DNA from: an uncultured Acetatifactor sp.
GTDB lineage: Bacteria; Bacillota; Clostridia; Lachnospirales; Lachnospiraceae
Reading direction: 5' to 3'
Assembly (NCBI GenBank): GCA_910583845.1
Contig: CAJUAB010000034.1
Location: 33,684-46,008 of the forward strand
DNA length: 12,325 nt
Shown here: positions 1 to 6,658 of the stretch, in pieces
How positions within the stretch are numbered: the stretch's first letter is position 1
Layout: the number at the start of each line of letters is the position of its first letter
Program-made: the position numbers and the translations under genes
Notes under the pieces: model-generated
Database searches by the model: none
The model's input: only the letters and a program-made list of their open reading frames with translations
Told to the model about the DNA's origin: nothing

Positions 1-167
1 CTGCCACTACAATTACTTACATATTAAATACCAGTTCAGGAAAAATACATTTGCCTAATTGTAAGTCAGTACGCACAATAAAACCGGAAAATTATGGCAC
101 CACAGATAAAACCATTGACGAACTTCTTAGCGAAGGATATACTCGGTGTGGAAACTGCTTAAAGTAA
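1..167 (+). CDS. C-terminal end of a protein with a His/Cys motif (partial)
   Basis: An open frame enters from the left edge (first full codon at 3) and stops with TAA at 165-167, giving the last 54 residues of a protein. The fragment contains SSGKIHLPNC, then TRCGNC four residues from its last residue. This His-x3-Cys plus Cys-x2-Cys arrangement resembles a small metal-binding-like tail that I recall at the C-terminus of secreted nucleases and ComEC/metallo-beta-lactamase-type proteins of Firmicutes. That family link is from memory and the catalytic part is outside the window, so no enzyme is named. It is followed 7 bp later by a 10-bp hairpin and then by the recombinase gene on the same strand, so it may be cargo of the same element. 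Confidence 0.6.
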   Translation, partial: ATTITYILNTSSGKIHLPNCKSVRTIKPENYGTTDKTIDELLSEGYTRCGNCLK

Positions 168-174
168 AAAATAA

Positions 175-200
175 GCTGCCCCTGTTACAGCAGGGGCAGC
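175..200 (+). terminator. Perfect 10-bp hairpin after the partial gene
   Basis: GCTGCCCCTG (175-184) and CAGGGGCAGC (191-200) are perfect inverted repeats around a 6-nt loop, 7 bp after the stop codon. The right flank is TAAATAT, not a T-tract, so termination in the + direction may be leaky. The left flank is A-rich, so it would look more like a terminator on the - strand. Confidence 0.5.
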
Positions 201-206
201 TAAATA

Positions 207-284
207 TACCGGGAAACCGATATGTTAAACCAAAACAATTTTATCATCTTTCCCGGTAAAAATCAACATACCGGGTATTTTTTT
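207..284 (+). promoter_or_regulatory. Leader of the recombinase gene with competing hairpins
   Basis: TTTCCCGGTA at 249-258 can pair in two exclusive ways. With TACCGGGAAA at 207-216 it makes a 10-bp stem with a 32-nt loop. Through CCCGGTA (252-258) and TACCGGG (269-275) it makes a 7-bp stem with a 10-nt loop followed by TA and seven T (278-284), which is an intrinsic terminator shape. This is a terminator/antiterminator layout just before the recombinase start. The repeats could instead be DNA sites for a recombinase or excision factor. I see no clear promoter in this leader. Confidence 0.45.
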
Positions 285-315
285 GCCCGAAAATATTCTA
301 CAGGAGGATGATAGC

Positions 316-1314
316 ATGAAGATTGAGAAACTACCGTCCGGCTCCTACCGGATCAGGAAGATGTATAAGGGGGAAACATACACGATTGTGTTTGATCACA
401 AACCCACGCAGAAGGAAGCCATGCAGGCCATGGCTGCTGAGTTGGATAAAATCCAGCATAAGAAAGATGAGGGGCTTTCTTTTAAATCTGCCGGAGAAAA
501 ATATATTGATTCCAAGAAAAATGTTCTCTCCCCCAGCACAATACGGGGGTACATTACTATCTTACAGCAGACTTCCGAATCTTTTCTCCGCATTAACGTG
601 CTCGACATTACTGCTCTTGACGTTCAGACCGAAATTAACCAGCTTGCCCAAAAATGCAGTCCCAAGACTGTGCGCAATCATCATGGCTTTATATCGGCAG
701 TTCTGGGCATTTTTAACCCGAATCTGAAGCTCTGTACAACCTTGCCTCAAAAAGTAAAAAATGAACCCTATATCCCATCAGACGATGATGTGCGGAGAAT
801 ACTGGATTATATAAAGGGTACGGAGTATGAAATTCCTATTGTACTGGCGTGTTATGGACTGCGCCGGTCTGAAATATGTGCTCTTACATTGGATGATATA
901 GACGGAGACGTGGTTAGCATCAACAAAGCTAAAGTGCTCGGGGATGCAAATGAATGGAAATTAAAGACCACAAAAACCACAGCAAGCACCCGTGATGTCA
1001 TTATTCCACTGGAGATAGCTGATAAGATCCGGGACCAGGGGTATATCTTTAAAGGGCATCCTGGCAAAATAACCGAATATCTCCACCGGGCGCAGGATCA
1101 TCTTGGCATCCCACAATTTTCCCTCCACAAGTTACGGCATTATTTTGCGTCAAAAATGAGCGCCCTGGGAGTACCGGATGCCGATATCATGCGGGCCGGC
1201 GGGTGGGAAACGGATTATGTCATGAAAGGTGTATACCGACATGCCATGGAGGATAAAAATAAAGCCGCCCAGAGGGATGCCGCCAGAAAACTCGGTAATA
1301 CCCTCTTTTCTTAG
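316..1314 (+). CDS. Tyrosine recombinase / phage-type integrase
   Basis: The 332-residue product is a site-specific recombinase that cuts and joins DNA through a tyrosine. The N-terminal third resembles the arm-binding and core-binding parts of tyrosine integrases, and the catalytic domain starts near residue 150. Visible catalytic residues are Arg183 in GLRRSE, His271 and Arg274 in LHKLRH, Trp297 in GGW (the His/Trp position) and the nucleophile Tyr307 in GVYRH. The ATG at 316 is chosen because AGGAGG at 302-307 sits 8 bp before it. A TTG at 283 in the same frame lacks such a site and lies in the T-tract of the leader hairpin. The gene points at the 3' end of tRNA-Leu, 144 bp away, as is usual for elements that integrate into tRNA genes. 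No excisionase gene is visible. Confidence 0.93.
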   Translation: MKIEKLPSGSYRIRKMYKGETYTIVFDHKPTQKEAMQAMAAELDKIQHKKDEGLSFKSAGEKYIDSKKNVLSPSTIRGYITILQQTSESFLRINVLDITALDVQTEINQLAQKCSPKTVRNHHGFISAVLGIFNPNLKLCTTLPQKVKNEPYIPSDDDVRRILDYIKGTEYEIPIVLACYGLRRSEICALTLDDIDGDVVSINKAKVLGDANEWKLKTTKTTASTRDVIIPLEIADKIRDQGYIFKGHPGKITEYLHRAQDHLGIPQFSLHKLRHYFASKMSALGVPDADIMRAGGWETDYVMKGVYRHAMEDKNKAAQRDAARKLGNTLFS

Positions 1315-1390
1315 CAGTTTCCATGACAAATGCTGTGACAAAAAACTTTATTCTTTCACCAAGTTTGACACTTTTATGATAAGTGATACG

Positions 1391-1440
1391 GAGGCAAAAA
1401 ACAGCGGATTTCATTGATTTTTCAATAAAATCCGCTGTTT
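1391..1440 (-). terminator. Terminator between tRNA-Leu and the recombinase gene
   Basis: AAACAGCGGATTT (1399-1411) pairs with AAATCCGCTGTTT (1428-1440). One mismatch then 4 further pairs extend the stem to a 6-nt loop (1417-1422). On the - strand the stem runs into eight T, so it terminates tRNA-Leu transcription. It can also stop transcription arriving from the recombinase gene, although the + strand T-tract is only three bases. Confidence 0.8.
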
Positions 1441-1458
1441 CTGGGATAATACCACTCC

Positions 1459-1541
1459 TGCTGGTGGTGGGACTTGAACCCACACAAGGTTGCCCTCGGC
1501 AGATTTTGAGTCTGCTGCGTCTGCCATTCCGCCACACCAGC
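1459..1541 (-). tRNA. tRNA-Leu (anticodon CAA)
   Basis: On the - strand the gene begins GCTGGTG (1541-1535) and ends CACCAGC followed by discriminator A (1459), giving a perfect 7-bp acceptor stem. The anticodon loop CTCAAAA is closed by GCAGA/TCTGC, so the anticodon is CAA and reads UUG. A long variable arm (GAGGGCAACCTTG) shows a class II tRNA, and the T arm has GGGTTCAAGTCCC. The 3' CCA is not encoded (AGG follows). A promoter lies just upstream and a hairpin terminator follows. It is the likely target of the neighbouring recombinase. Confidence 0.96.
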
Positions 1542-1569
1542 TAATTTTCTAATTCTTTACAACAAATTG

Positions 1570-1598
1570 ATTTTATCACAAAAAGACAAAATATGCAA
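1570..1598 (-). promoter_or_regulatory. Sigma-A promoter of tRNA-Leu
   Basis: On the - strand, TTGCAT (1598-1593) and TAAAAT (1575-1570) are separated by 17 bp. The -10 box ends 28 bp before the tRNA 5' end, leaving a leader of about 20 nt. The surroundings are strongly AT-rich. Confidence 0.7.
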
Positions 1599-1712
1599 GC
1601 AAATTTTTTGTATTATTCACTTTCATAACCTATCTGTCTTTTTCAATCAATTAAGTTATAGACTGTCAAATATATTATACAGGTAAAGTTATCTGTTTTT
1701 TTAATAATGGGC

Positions 1713-1741
1713 TTGAAATTATCTGATATTTGTATTATAAT
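1713..1741 (+). promoter_or_regulatory. Near-consensus sigma-A promoter
   Basis: TTGAAA (1713-1718) and TATAAT (1736-1741) are 17 bp apart, with AT-rich DNA upstream. Transcription should start near 1748 and run rightward through the structured leader and the 63-codon ORF. Between the tRNA promoter and this promoter (1599-1712) I see only AT-rich DNA with no gene. Confidence 0.75.
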
Positions 1742-1747
1742 ATGAAA

Positions 1748-1950
1748 TATATTAAAAACTGCTATAAGCATAGGCAATTGCGGAACTCTTTCCGCATGTG
1801 ACAGAGCTGGTCAACATATACAAAAACGGGCTCGAAGGCAGATTTGCCTTGCAAATTAGCTTCATGCAGCGGCAAGTCGCCCCTGTTTTGTATATTGCCC
1901 ACCCTCTGTCTCCAGAAAGTAAGTTTTGCAATTTCCTGTTATGAACGGCT
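1748..1950 (+). ncRNA. Structured leader RNA or small RNA candidate, unidentified
   Basis: The transcript predicted from the upstream promoter has about 220 nt before the small ORF and can fold well. GACAGAG (1800-1806) pairs with CTCTGTC (1904-1910), then ATATACAAAA (1816-1825) pairs with TTTTGTATAT (1886-1895), then GGG (1828-1830) with CCC (1881-1883), leaving an internal loop of 9 and 8 nt. Inside, AAGGCA (1835-1840) and TGCCTT (1845-1850) form a hairpin. Before the arm, TGCGGAA (1779-1785) and TTCCGCA (1790-1796) form another hairpin. GGCAATTGC (1773-1781) and GCAATTTCC (1928-1936) can close the whole with one mismatch. I compared it from memory with 6S RNA and common riboswitches and found no match. 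It could be a regulator in cis, a separate RNA, or simply a long 5' UTR. Confidence 0.5.
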
Positions 1951-1968
1951 TGAAAGGAGGATATCATA

Positions 1969-2160
1969 ATGAATGAAGTTTCACTGGGAATTGCGGTGGG
2001 TGCGGCAGAAGCGCTCGTAGAAACATTTGTTCCGCAGACAAAAAAAATCATTGACAAAGGAAACAAAGCCATAAAGGATGCCTCCGCTGCCGGATACATG
2101 GCAGGAGAGATTTCAAGAGGAACAGTAAAAGCTATTCTGACATTCCTTATTTTCTTATAA
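1969..2160 (+). CDS. Small protein of 63 residues, unknown function
   Basis: The ORF starts at ATG 1969, 8 bp after the near-perfect ribosome binding site AAAGGAGG (1953-1960). It has its own promoter upstream and a strong hairpin terminator 22 bp after the stop, which together make it very likely to be expressed. The peptide is rich in Ala and Gly in its first 20 residues (AVGAAEAL), has a charged middle (KKIIDKGNKAIKD) and ends in a short hydrophobic run (AILTFLIFL). It has no Cys or Trp, no signal peptide cleavage site and no recognised domain. The hydrophobic tail would allow membrane association; a toxin or a leader-controlled small membrane protein is conceivable but only a guess. Confidence 0.7.
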   Translation: MNEVSLGIAVGAAEALVETFVPQTKKIIDKGNKAIKDASAAGYMAGEISRGTVKAILTFLIFL

Positions 2161-2180
2161 CCATGTATGAACACATATGT

Positions 2181-2224
2181 AAACAGATCAGACGCCATGG
2201 TATTTTGGCGTCTGATCTGTTTTT
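2181..2224. terminator. Strong 15-bp hairpin terminator
   Basis: ACAGATCAGACGCCA (2183-2197) and TGGCGTCTGATCTGT (2206-2220) are perfect inverted repeats with an 8-nt loop. AA/TT on the outside extends the stem to 17 bp. Five T follow on the + side (2220-2224), ending the small-ORF transcript. The - strand side reads TTTAC, so it probably also ends the long - strand gene series, whose last stop codon lies 10 bp away. Confidence 0.88.
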
Positions 2225-2234
2225 GACGGCTTCT

Positions 2235-3287
2235 CTACAGATAGTCCATCTCCACTTTCACATGATTCCCCTCCAGTGTCACTGTAGCCACACTGCCCAC
2301 CACCAAAGGCATCATGGGGCTGAGATGTCCGATATCCATATCCATAATTACCGGGACATGATATTTGGATGCCACTGCCAGCACGGCCTGATAAGCGTCC
2401 AGATCCATCATGGGCCCGCCGTTTAACGCCCTCCCAAAGAGAAAGCCTTTGACATACCGGAACCATCCTGCCTGCTCCATCTGCCACATAGCGCGGCGGA
2501 TGGCCATTACATTGAGATCACAGGCTTCCAGCATCCACAGAATCCCATCTTCCCTGTACTTCTCACAAAATGCCGCCGTACCGTCAAACCGGGTGCCCAG
2601 CAGATTCACCAGGCAGTCCATACATCCCCCAAGCAGTCTGCCGGTGACGCTCAGTCTGGTGCCCTCCTGGCCTGGGTCCGCAATAAACCGCCCCTCCTCA
2701 TAGGCCTTTAAAGCCAGCGGCTCCGTCACATAATAAGGCTGCAGCGGATTCTCCTCGTCCCGCAGCGATTCCTTCTCCCACAGCGGATAGCTCTCCATTA
2801 CCCGCTTTTTACCTGTGAGCAAATCATATGCGTCCTGAATCGACGCATGCCAGGGTTCCATGCCAAAAGCTGCCGCACAGGGACCGTAGATCGCCGCCGT
2901 ATCGCACAGCGTCACCAGCGTATAAACCAGATTCGTATTGTCGGAAAAACCCATGAACCATTTGGGCCGCGCACTGGCCAACTGTCTGAAATCCACATAT
3001 TCCAGGATCTCACACATGAGTTCACCGCCGCCGCAGGAGATCAGCACATCCGCCTCCTCGCCGCAGAACATCTCCATCACTTCCGCGCCGCACTTCTCCG
3101 GCGTATTACTGATGCCAATTCCTTCACCCACATAGCAGTTAGGGCCCAAAACTGTCTCATAACCCCTTCCCTGCCATCTGTCCAGAGCATGCTGAAACGC
3201 GCTTTTATATGGTTCAATATTGCAGCCAAAGGATGGCGCCAGAAAACCGATTGTGTCCCCTTTGGCCAAATCTTTCGGATATCGCAT
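2235..3287 (-). CDS. S66 family peptidase (LD-carboxypeptidase / MccF type)
   Basis: The 350-residue product is a serine peptidase of family S66, which cleaves the L,D bond before the terminal D-Ala of muropeptides (LdcA) or, in the MccF branch, inactivates microcin C-like peptide-nucleotides. The triad is visible: Ser115 in GFSDNTNL, Glu254 in WMLEACD and His321 in MDIGHLSP, preceded by the glycine-rich turn SCGGGE at 84-89. Spacing and the GFSDNT form look more like the MccF subgroup. The start at 3287 follows AGGAGGA (3299-3293). An in-frame ATG 81 bp upstream lacks such a site. It has no signal peptide, so it should be cytoplasmic. It is the last gene after ddh and lysA, which fits recycling of diaminopimelate-containing peptides, but that substrate is inferred. 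Confidence 0.88.
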   Translation of the reverse strand: MRYPKDLAKGDTIGFLAPSFGCNIEPYKSAFQHALDRWQGRGYETVLGPNCYVGEGIGISNTPEKCGAEVMEMFCGEEADVLISCGGGELMCEILEYVDFRQLASARPKWFMGFSDNTNLVYTLVTLCDTAAIYGPCAAAFGMEPWHASIQDAYDLLTGKKRVMESYPLWEKESLRDEENPLQPYYVTEPLALKAYEEGRFIADPGQEGTRLSVTGRLLGGCMDCLVNLLGTRFDGTAAFCEKYREDGILWMLEACDLNVMAIRRAMWQMEQAGWFRYVKGFLFGRALNGGPMMDLDAYQAVLAVASKYHVPVIMDMDIGHLSPMMPLVVGSVATVTLEGNHVKVEMDYL

Positions 3288-3393
3288 ATCTATCCTCCTG
3301 CACTGGCACATAGAACTGCCAGAATATTCTTCTACTCCCGGATTCACTGACACAGTCAGCACAGACAACTATAGCCAGGCCCTGCAGCCGTGC

Positions 3394-4671
3394 CTATTCG
3401 TTATCAAACAGCTTATCATATATGGCAAATCCGTCAAATGTGGCAAAATAATCCCGCTCTGTCTCCGCCCGCCGGATCAGCTGCACACGGCCGTCCTCTT
3501 TGAGCAGCAGTTCCGCAGACTTTAGCTTGCCATTGTAATTATACCCCATGGCAAAGCCATGCGCGCCCGTGTCATGGATTGCCAGATAATCTCCGATTTC
3601 CACCTTCGGCAGCATGCGGTCTATGGCAAATTTGTCATTGTTCTCACAGAGGGAACCCACCACATCATACATATGATCACAGGGCTGCTCTTCTTTGCCC
3701 AGAACAGTAATATGATGGTAGGCCCCATACATAGCCGGGCGCATCAGATTCACGGCGCAGGCATCCACGCCGAGATACTCCTTGTAAATATGTTTCTCAT
3801 GGATCACTCTGGTCACCAGATGCCCATAGGGAGCCATCATGAAGCGCCCCAGTTCCGTGTAAATCGCCACATCGCCCATTCCTGCCGGAACCAGCACCTC
3901 CTCATAGACCTTTCTGACGCCCTCGCCAATCAAATGGATATCATTGGGCGTCTGGTCCGGGCGGTAGGGAACCCCAATGCCGCCGGACAGATTGATAAAC
4001 CGGATGTCCGCTCCCGTCTCCTCCCGCAGCTTCACTGCCAGTTCAAACAGCTGCCGCGCCAGCACCGGATAATACTCGTTGGACACTGTGTTGCTGGCCA
4101 GAAACGCATGGATGCCAAAGTGTTTGACCCCTCTGTCCTTCAGTATTCTATACCCCTCAAACATCTGCTCTGTGGTAAATCCGTACTTGGCATCGCCGGG
4201 ATGATCCATAATATCCGTCCCCAGGGAAAAACAGCCCCCGGGATTATAACGGCAGCTTATGGTTTCAGGCAGATACCCCAGAGTCTTCTCCAGAAAATCA
4301 ATATGTGTCATATCATCCAGATTGATAGTCGCGCCGATTTCAGCCGCATAGGCAAATTCCTCCGCCGGAGTGTCATTGGAGGAAAACATGATATCCTCCC
4401 CCGGCAGTCCCATGGCATGACTGAGCATGAGTTCCGTCATGGAAGAACAGTCCGTACCGCATCCATAATCTCTCAGAATCTCAATCAAAAATGGATTGGG
4501 TGTCGCTTTTACCGCAAAAAACTCCTTGTAGCCCGGATTCCATGCAAAAGCCTCCCGAAGTGCTTTTGCGTTGGCCCGAATGCCCTTTTCGTCATAAATA
4601 TGAAATGGGGTGGGATACGTCCTCACGATCTCTTCGATCTGTGCTTTGGTTACAAATGCCTCTTTCCTCAT
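3394..4671 (-). CDS. lysA: Diaminopimelate decarboxylase (divergent form)
   Basis: The 425-residue protein is a fold-type III PLP enzyme that converts meso-diaminopimelate to L-lysine, the last step of lysine synthesis. Lys55 in FAVKATPNP is the PLP lysine. GCGTDCSS (70-77) matches the GxGxDxxS element, SGGIG (229-233) the phosphate-binding glycines, and LCENND (341-346) the conserved Cys-Glu pair at the active site. Some motifs differ from textbook LysA: ELGR (273-276) replaces EPGR, and GAHGFAMGYN replaces the GAY segment. This suggests a divergent clade; another amino-acid decarboxylase of the fold is the alternative. ATG at 4671 follows GAGGAA. ddh lies 155 bp upstream with no clear promoter between, and the S66 peptidase lies 106 bp downstream. 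Confidence 0.87.
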   Translation of the reverse strand: MRKEAFVTKAQIEEIVRTYPTPFHIYDEKGIRANAKALREAFAWNPGYKEFFAVKATPNPFLIEILRDYGCGTDCSSMTELMLSHAMGLPGEDIMFSSNDTPAEEFAYAAEIGATINLDDMTHIDFLEKTLGYLPETISCRYNPGGCFSLGTDIMDHPGDAKYGFTTEQMFEGYRILKDRGVKHFGIHAFLASNTVSNEYYPVLARQLFELAVKLREETGADIRFINLSGGIGVPYRPDQTPNDIHLIGEGVRKVYEEVLVPAGMGDVAIYTELGRFMMAPYGHLVTRVIHEKHIYKEYLGVDACAVNLMRPAMYGAYHHITVLGKEEQPCDHMYDVVGSLCENNDKFAIDRMLPKVEIGDYLAIHDTGAHGFAMGYNYNGKLKSAELLLKEDGRVQLIRRAETERDYFATFDGFAIYDKLFDNE

Positions 4672-4826
4672 AATTTCCTCGTTTCCTATGTCCGAATATC
4701 CGTTCGAATATCCTTACGCCATACTCTGAAAGTACCCGCATTACCCTTTGCATACAGGCATACAAAACGGGACTGTGGATCATCCCCAATCCCTCTTTTG
4801 CAAATCATAGTGAACTATATACCGTC

Positions 4827-5813
4827 CTACAGCAGGTGCTCCCGCATCTCCTCCGGACTCATGGGACTCAGATAGGCAGGCGCCACATCAAACACCGTCT
4901 TGCAGCCCGTCATACCCTCACGGCTCATACGATATGCCGCTCTGGCATAGGCCGTCAGCACACAGGCCGTAAACTCCGGATTAGAATCCAGTTTCAGACT
5001 GTATTCAATCACATGATTATTTTCGCCGTTTATTCCTGTCTTCCCCGTGCGTAGCACCAGACCTCCATGGGGAATCCCCGCGTGATCCCGAAGAAGCTCC
5101 TCCTCACTGATAAAATGCACCGTGGTATCGTAATCCGCAAAATAGTTGGGCATGGTCCTGATCTCCTGCTCAATGCGGGCCTTGTCCGCTCCTTCCTGAG
5201 CCACCACAAAGCACTCTCTGATATGCTTCTGGCGGGTTGTCAGATCGGGATTCTCACAGGCCCTCACGGAGGCAAGCGCAGATTCCACCGGGATTGTATA
5301 TTGTTTTGCGTCCTTCACGCCGGGAATACGCCGTATGGCATCAGAATGTCCCTGACTGATTCCCTTCCCCCAGAACGTATAGTCTTTGCCGTCCCGAAGA
5401 ATCGCGTTGGCATACAGACGGTTCAGGGAAAACATTCCCGGGTCCCATCCAACGGAAATCATAGCCACCTTGCCTCCCTCCCTGGCGGCCTGATCCACTG
5501 CCGCAAAATGCTGCGGAATGTTGGCGTGCGTGTCAAAACTGTCCACCACATTGAAATGTCTGGCATACTCGGGAGTCTGCCGGGGCAAATCCGTAGCAGA
5601 ACCGCCGCAGAGCATCAGTACATCCATCTCATCCTTCTTCTGCAGCAGCCTGTCGACACCATATACCGCTGTGCCGGACACCGTCTCCACACTGGAGGGA
5701 TTCCTTCGTGTAAACACTGCGGTCAGTTCCATATCCTCATTCTGTCGGACAGCGCACTCAATGCCCCTGCCCAGATTGCCGTATCCCATAATTCCTATTC
5801 TGATCTTTTCCAT
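4827..5813 (-). CDS. ddh: meso-Diaminopimelate dehydrogenase
   Basis: The 328-residue enzyme makes meso-2,6-diaminopimelate in one step from tetrahydrodipicolinate, ammonia and NADPH, bypassing the succinylase or acetylase branches. The N-terminus is a Rossmann fold with GYGNLGRG at 10-17. Substrate-site segments GWDPGMFSLNR (122-132) and WGKGISQGHSDA (148-159) closely match the pattern known from Corynebacterium Ddh. The length is that of the family (about 320-330). The start at 5813 is preceded by GGAG (5824-5821) at 7 bp; a start 36 bp upstream in the same frame lacks this. The product feeds both lysA directly downstream and cell-wall synthesis. ung ends 129 bp upstream. Confidence 0.95.
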   Translation of the reverse strand: MEKIRIGIMGYGNLGRGIECAVRQNEDMELTAVFTRRNPSSVETVSGTAVYGVDRLLQKKDEMDVLMLCGGSATDLPRQTPEYARHFNVVDSFDTHANIPQHFAAVDQAAREGGKVAMISVGWDPGMFSLNRLYANAILRDGKDYTFWGKGISQGHSDAIRRIPGVKDAKQYTIPVESALASVRACENPDLTTRQKHIRECFVVAQEGADKARIEQEIRTMPNYFADYDTTVHFISEEELLRDHAGIPHGGLVLRTGKTGINGENNHVIEYSLKLDSNPEFTACVLTAYARAAYRMSREGMTGCKTVFDVAPAYLSPMSPEEMREHLL

Positions 5814-5911
5814 CACTATTCTCCGATTCAATACTCCACAGATTCCCAACCTGCATATAAATCTACAGATCCGTACATTGGCCGGTGCGCCATCTGTTGA
5901 TCATCCCCCAG

Positions 5912-5940
5912 CACGAAATGATTCCGTTGGACATTTCATG
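5912..5940 (-). repeat. Inverted repeat just after ung
   Basis: CACGAAATG (5912-5920) and CATTTCATG (5932-5940) pair over 9 bp with one G-U wobble and an 11-nt loop, starting 2 bp after the ung stop codon. There is no T-tract after it on the - strand, so it may stabilise an mRNA 3' end or be a weak terminator between ung and ddh. Confidence 0.35.
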
Positions 5941-5942
5941 TA

Positions 5943-6617
5943 TTATACATCCTCAATCTGCCAGTCAATGGGCGTCAGCCCATGCTCCTCCAGAAAGCGG
6001 TTGGTCTGGCTGAAAGGCTTGCTGCCGAAAAAACCATTGTGGGCCGACAACGGACTGGGATGGGGCGCTTTCAGAATCAAATGATTGGGATTGTGCAGCA
6101 TCCTTTCTTTTGTCTGGGCCGGTCTGCCCCAAAGAATAAAGACAATGGGCCTGTCCTGTTTGTTCAGCGCCGCTATGGCGGCATCCGTAAACTCCTCCCA
6201 GCCTTTTCCCCGGTGTGAATTGGCCATATGGGCCCGGACAGTCAATACCGTATTGAGCATCAGCACTCCCTGCTTGGCCCACTTCACCAGATAGCCATTA
6301 TTGGGAATCTTACAGCCAAGATCATCATGCAGCTCCTTATAGATATTCACCAGCGAAGGTGGGACAGCCACATCCGGTCTCACGGAGAAACACAGTCCAT
6401 GAGCCTGTCCCACATTGTGATAGGGGTCCTGTCCCAGAATTACCACCTTCACCTGACTTAAAGGCGTCAGATGAAACGCATTGAAGATATCATCCGAAGG
6501 AGGAAAAATCTGTGTGCTGTCATATTCCTCCTTCACAAACTGAAACAGTTTTGCGTAATAAGGTTTCTGAAACTCCGGTTCCAGTTCAGCAAGCCAGTCA
6601 TTGTTAATCATCGCCAT
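5943..6617 (-). CDS. ung: Uracil-DNA glycosylase, family 1
   Basis: The 224-residue enzyme removes uracil from DNA and starts base-excision repair. GQDPYH at 62-67 carries the catalytic Asp64, and HPSPLS at 186-191 is the leucine-loop motif with the catalytic His. The length matches the family. The start at 6617 (ATGGCG) follows TGGAGGGA (6632-6625) with 7-8 bp spacing; a second ATG at 6611 is possible. The open frame reaches further upstream to 6662 and overlaps the end of hisF, but the binding site argues for the shorter form. It lies 41 bp after hisF and may be co-transcribed with hisH-hisF. Confidence 0.97.
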   Translation of the reverse strand: MAMINNDWLAELEPEFQKPYYAKLFQFVKEEYDSTQIFPPSDDIFNAFHLTPLSQVKVVILGQDPYHNVGQAHGLCFSVRPDVAVPPSLVNIYKELHDDLGCKIPNNGYLVKWAKQGVLMLNTVLTVRAHMANSHRGKGWEEFTDAAIAALNKQDRPIVFILWGRPAQTKERMLHNPNHLILKAPHPSPLSAHNGFFGSKPFSQTNRFLEEHGLTPIDWQIEDV

Positions 6618-6658
6618 GATTTTATCCCTCCAATCAATAAAAACCGTAACATCTGTCC

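Noticed and set aside
283..315. TTG start at 283 for the recombinase
   Set aside because: It falls in the T-tract of the leader hairpin and lacks a ribosome binding site, whereas the ATG at 316 has AGGAGG at ideal spacing.
1220..1537. 105-codon frame on the - strand through the tRNA
   Set aside because: Its start is the translation of tRNA-Leu itself and the rest runs through the terminator and the end of the recombinase gene; no ribosome binding site.
1748..1950. 6S RNA, or a common riboswitch (cobalamin, SAM, TPP, lysine), for the structured leader
   Set aside because: The long arm recalls 6S RNA, but I could not match family motifs, and there is no terminator right after it. None of the conserved boxes of these riboswitches is visible.
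1941..1976. 11-codon frame overlapping the ribosome binding site and start of the 63-codon ORF
   Set aside because: No ribosome binding site of its own; probably chance, although a translational coupling role cannot be excluded.
1752..2198. 148-codon frame on the - strand opposite the leader and small ORF
   Set aside because: It starts inside the terminator hairpin, has no binding site and opposes a unit with a consensus promoter and binding site on the other strand.
4672..4826. Promoter between ddh and lysA
   Set aside because: Several partial -10 or -35 boxes can be found, but none with both boxes at acceptable spacing.
3559..4875. 438-codon frame on the + strand opposite lysA
   Set aside because: lysA on the other strand has all family motifs; this frame has no recognisable domain and no ribosome binding site.
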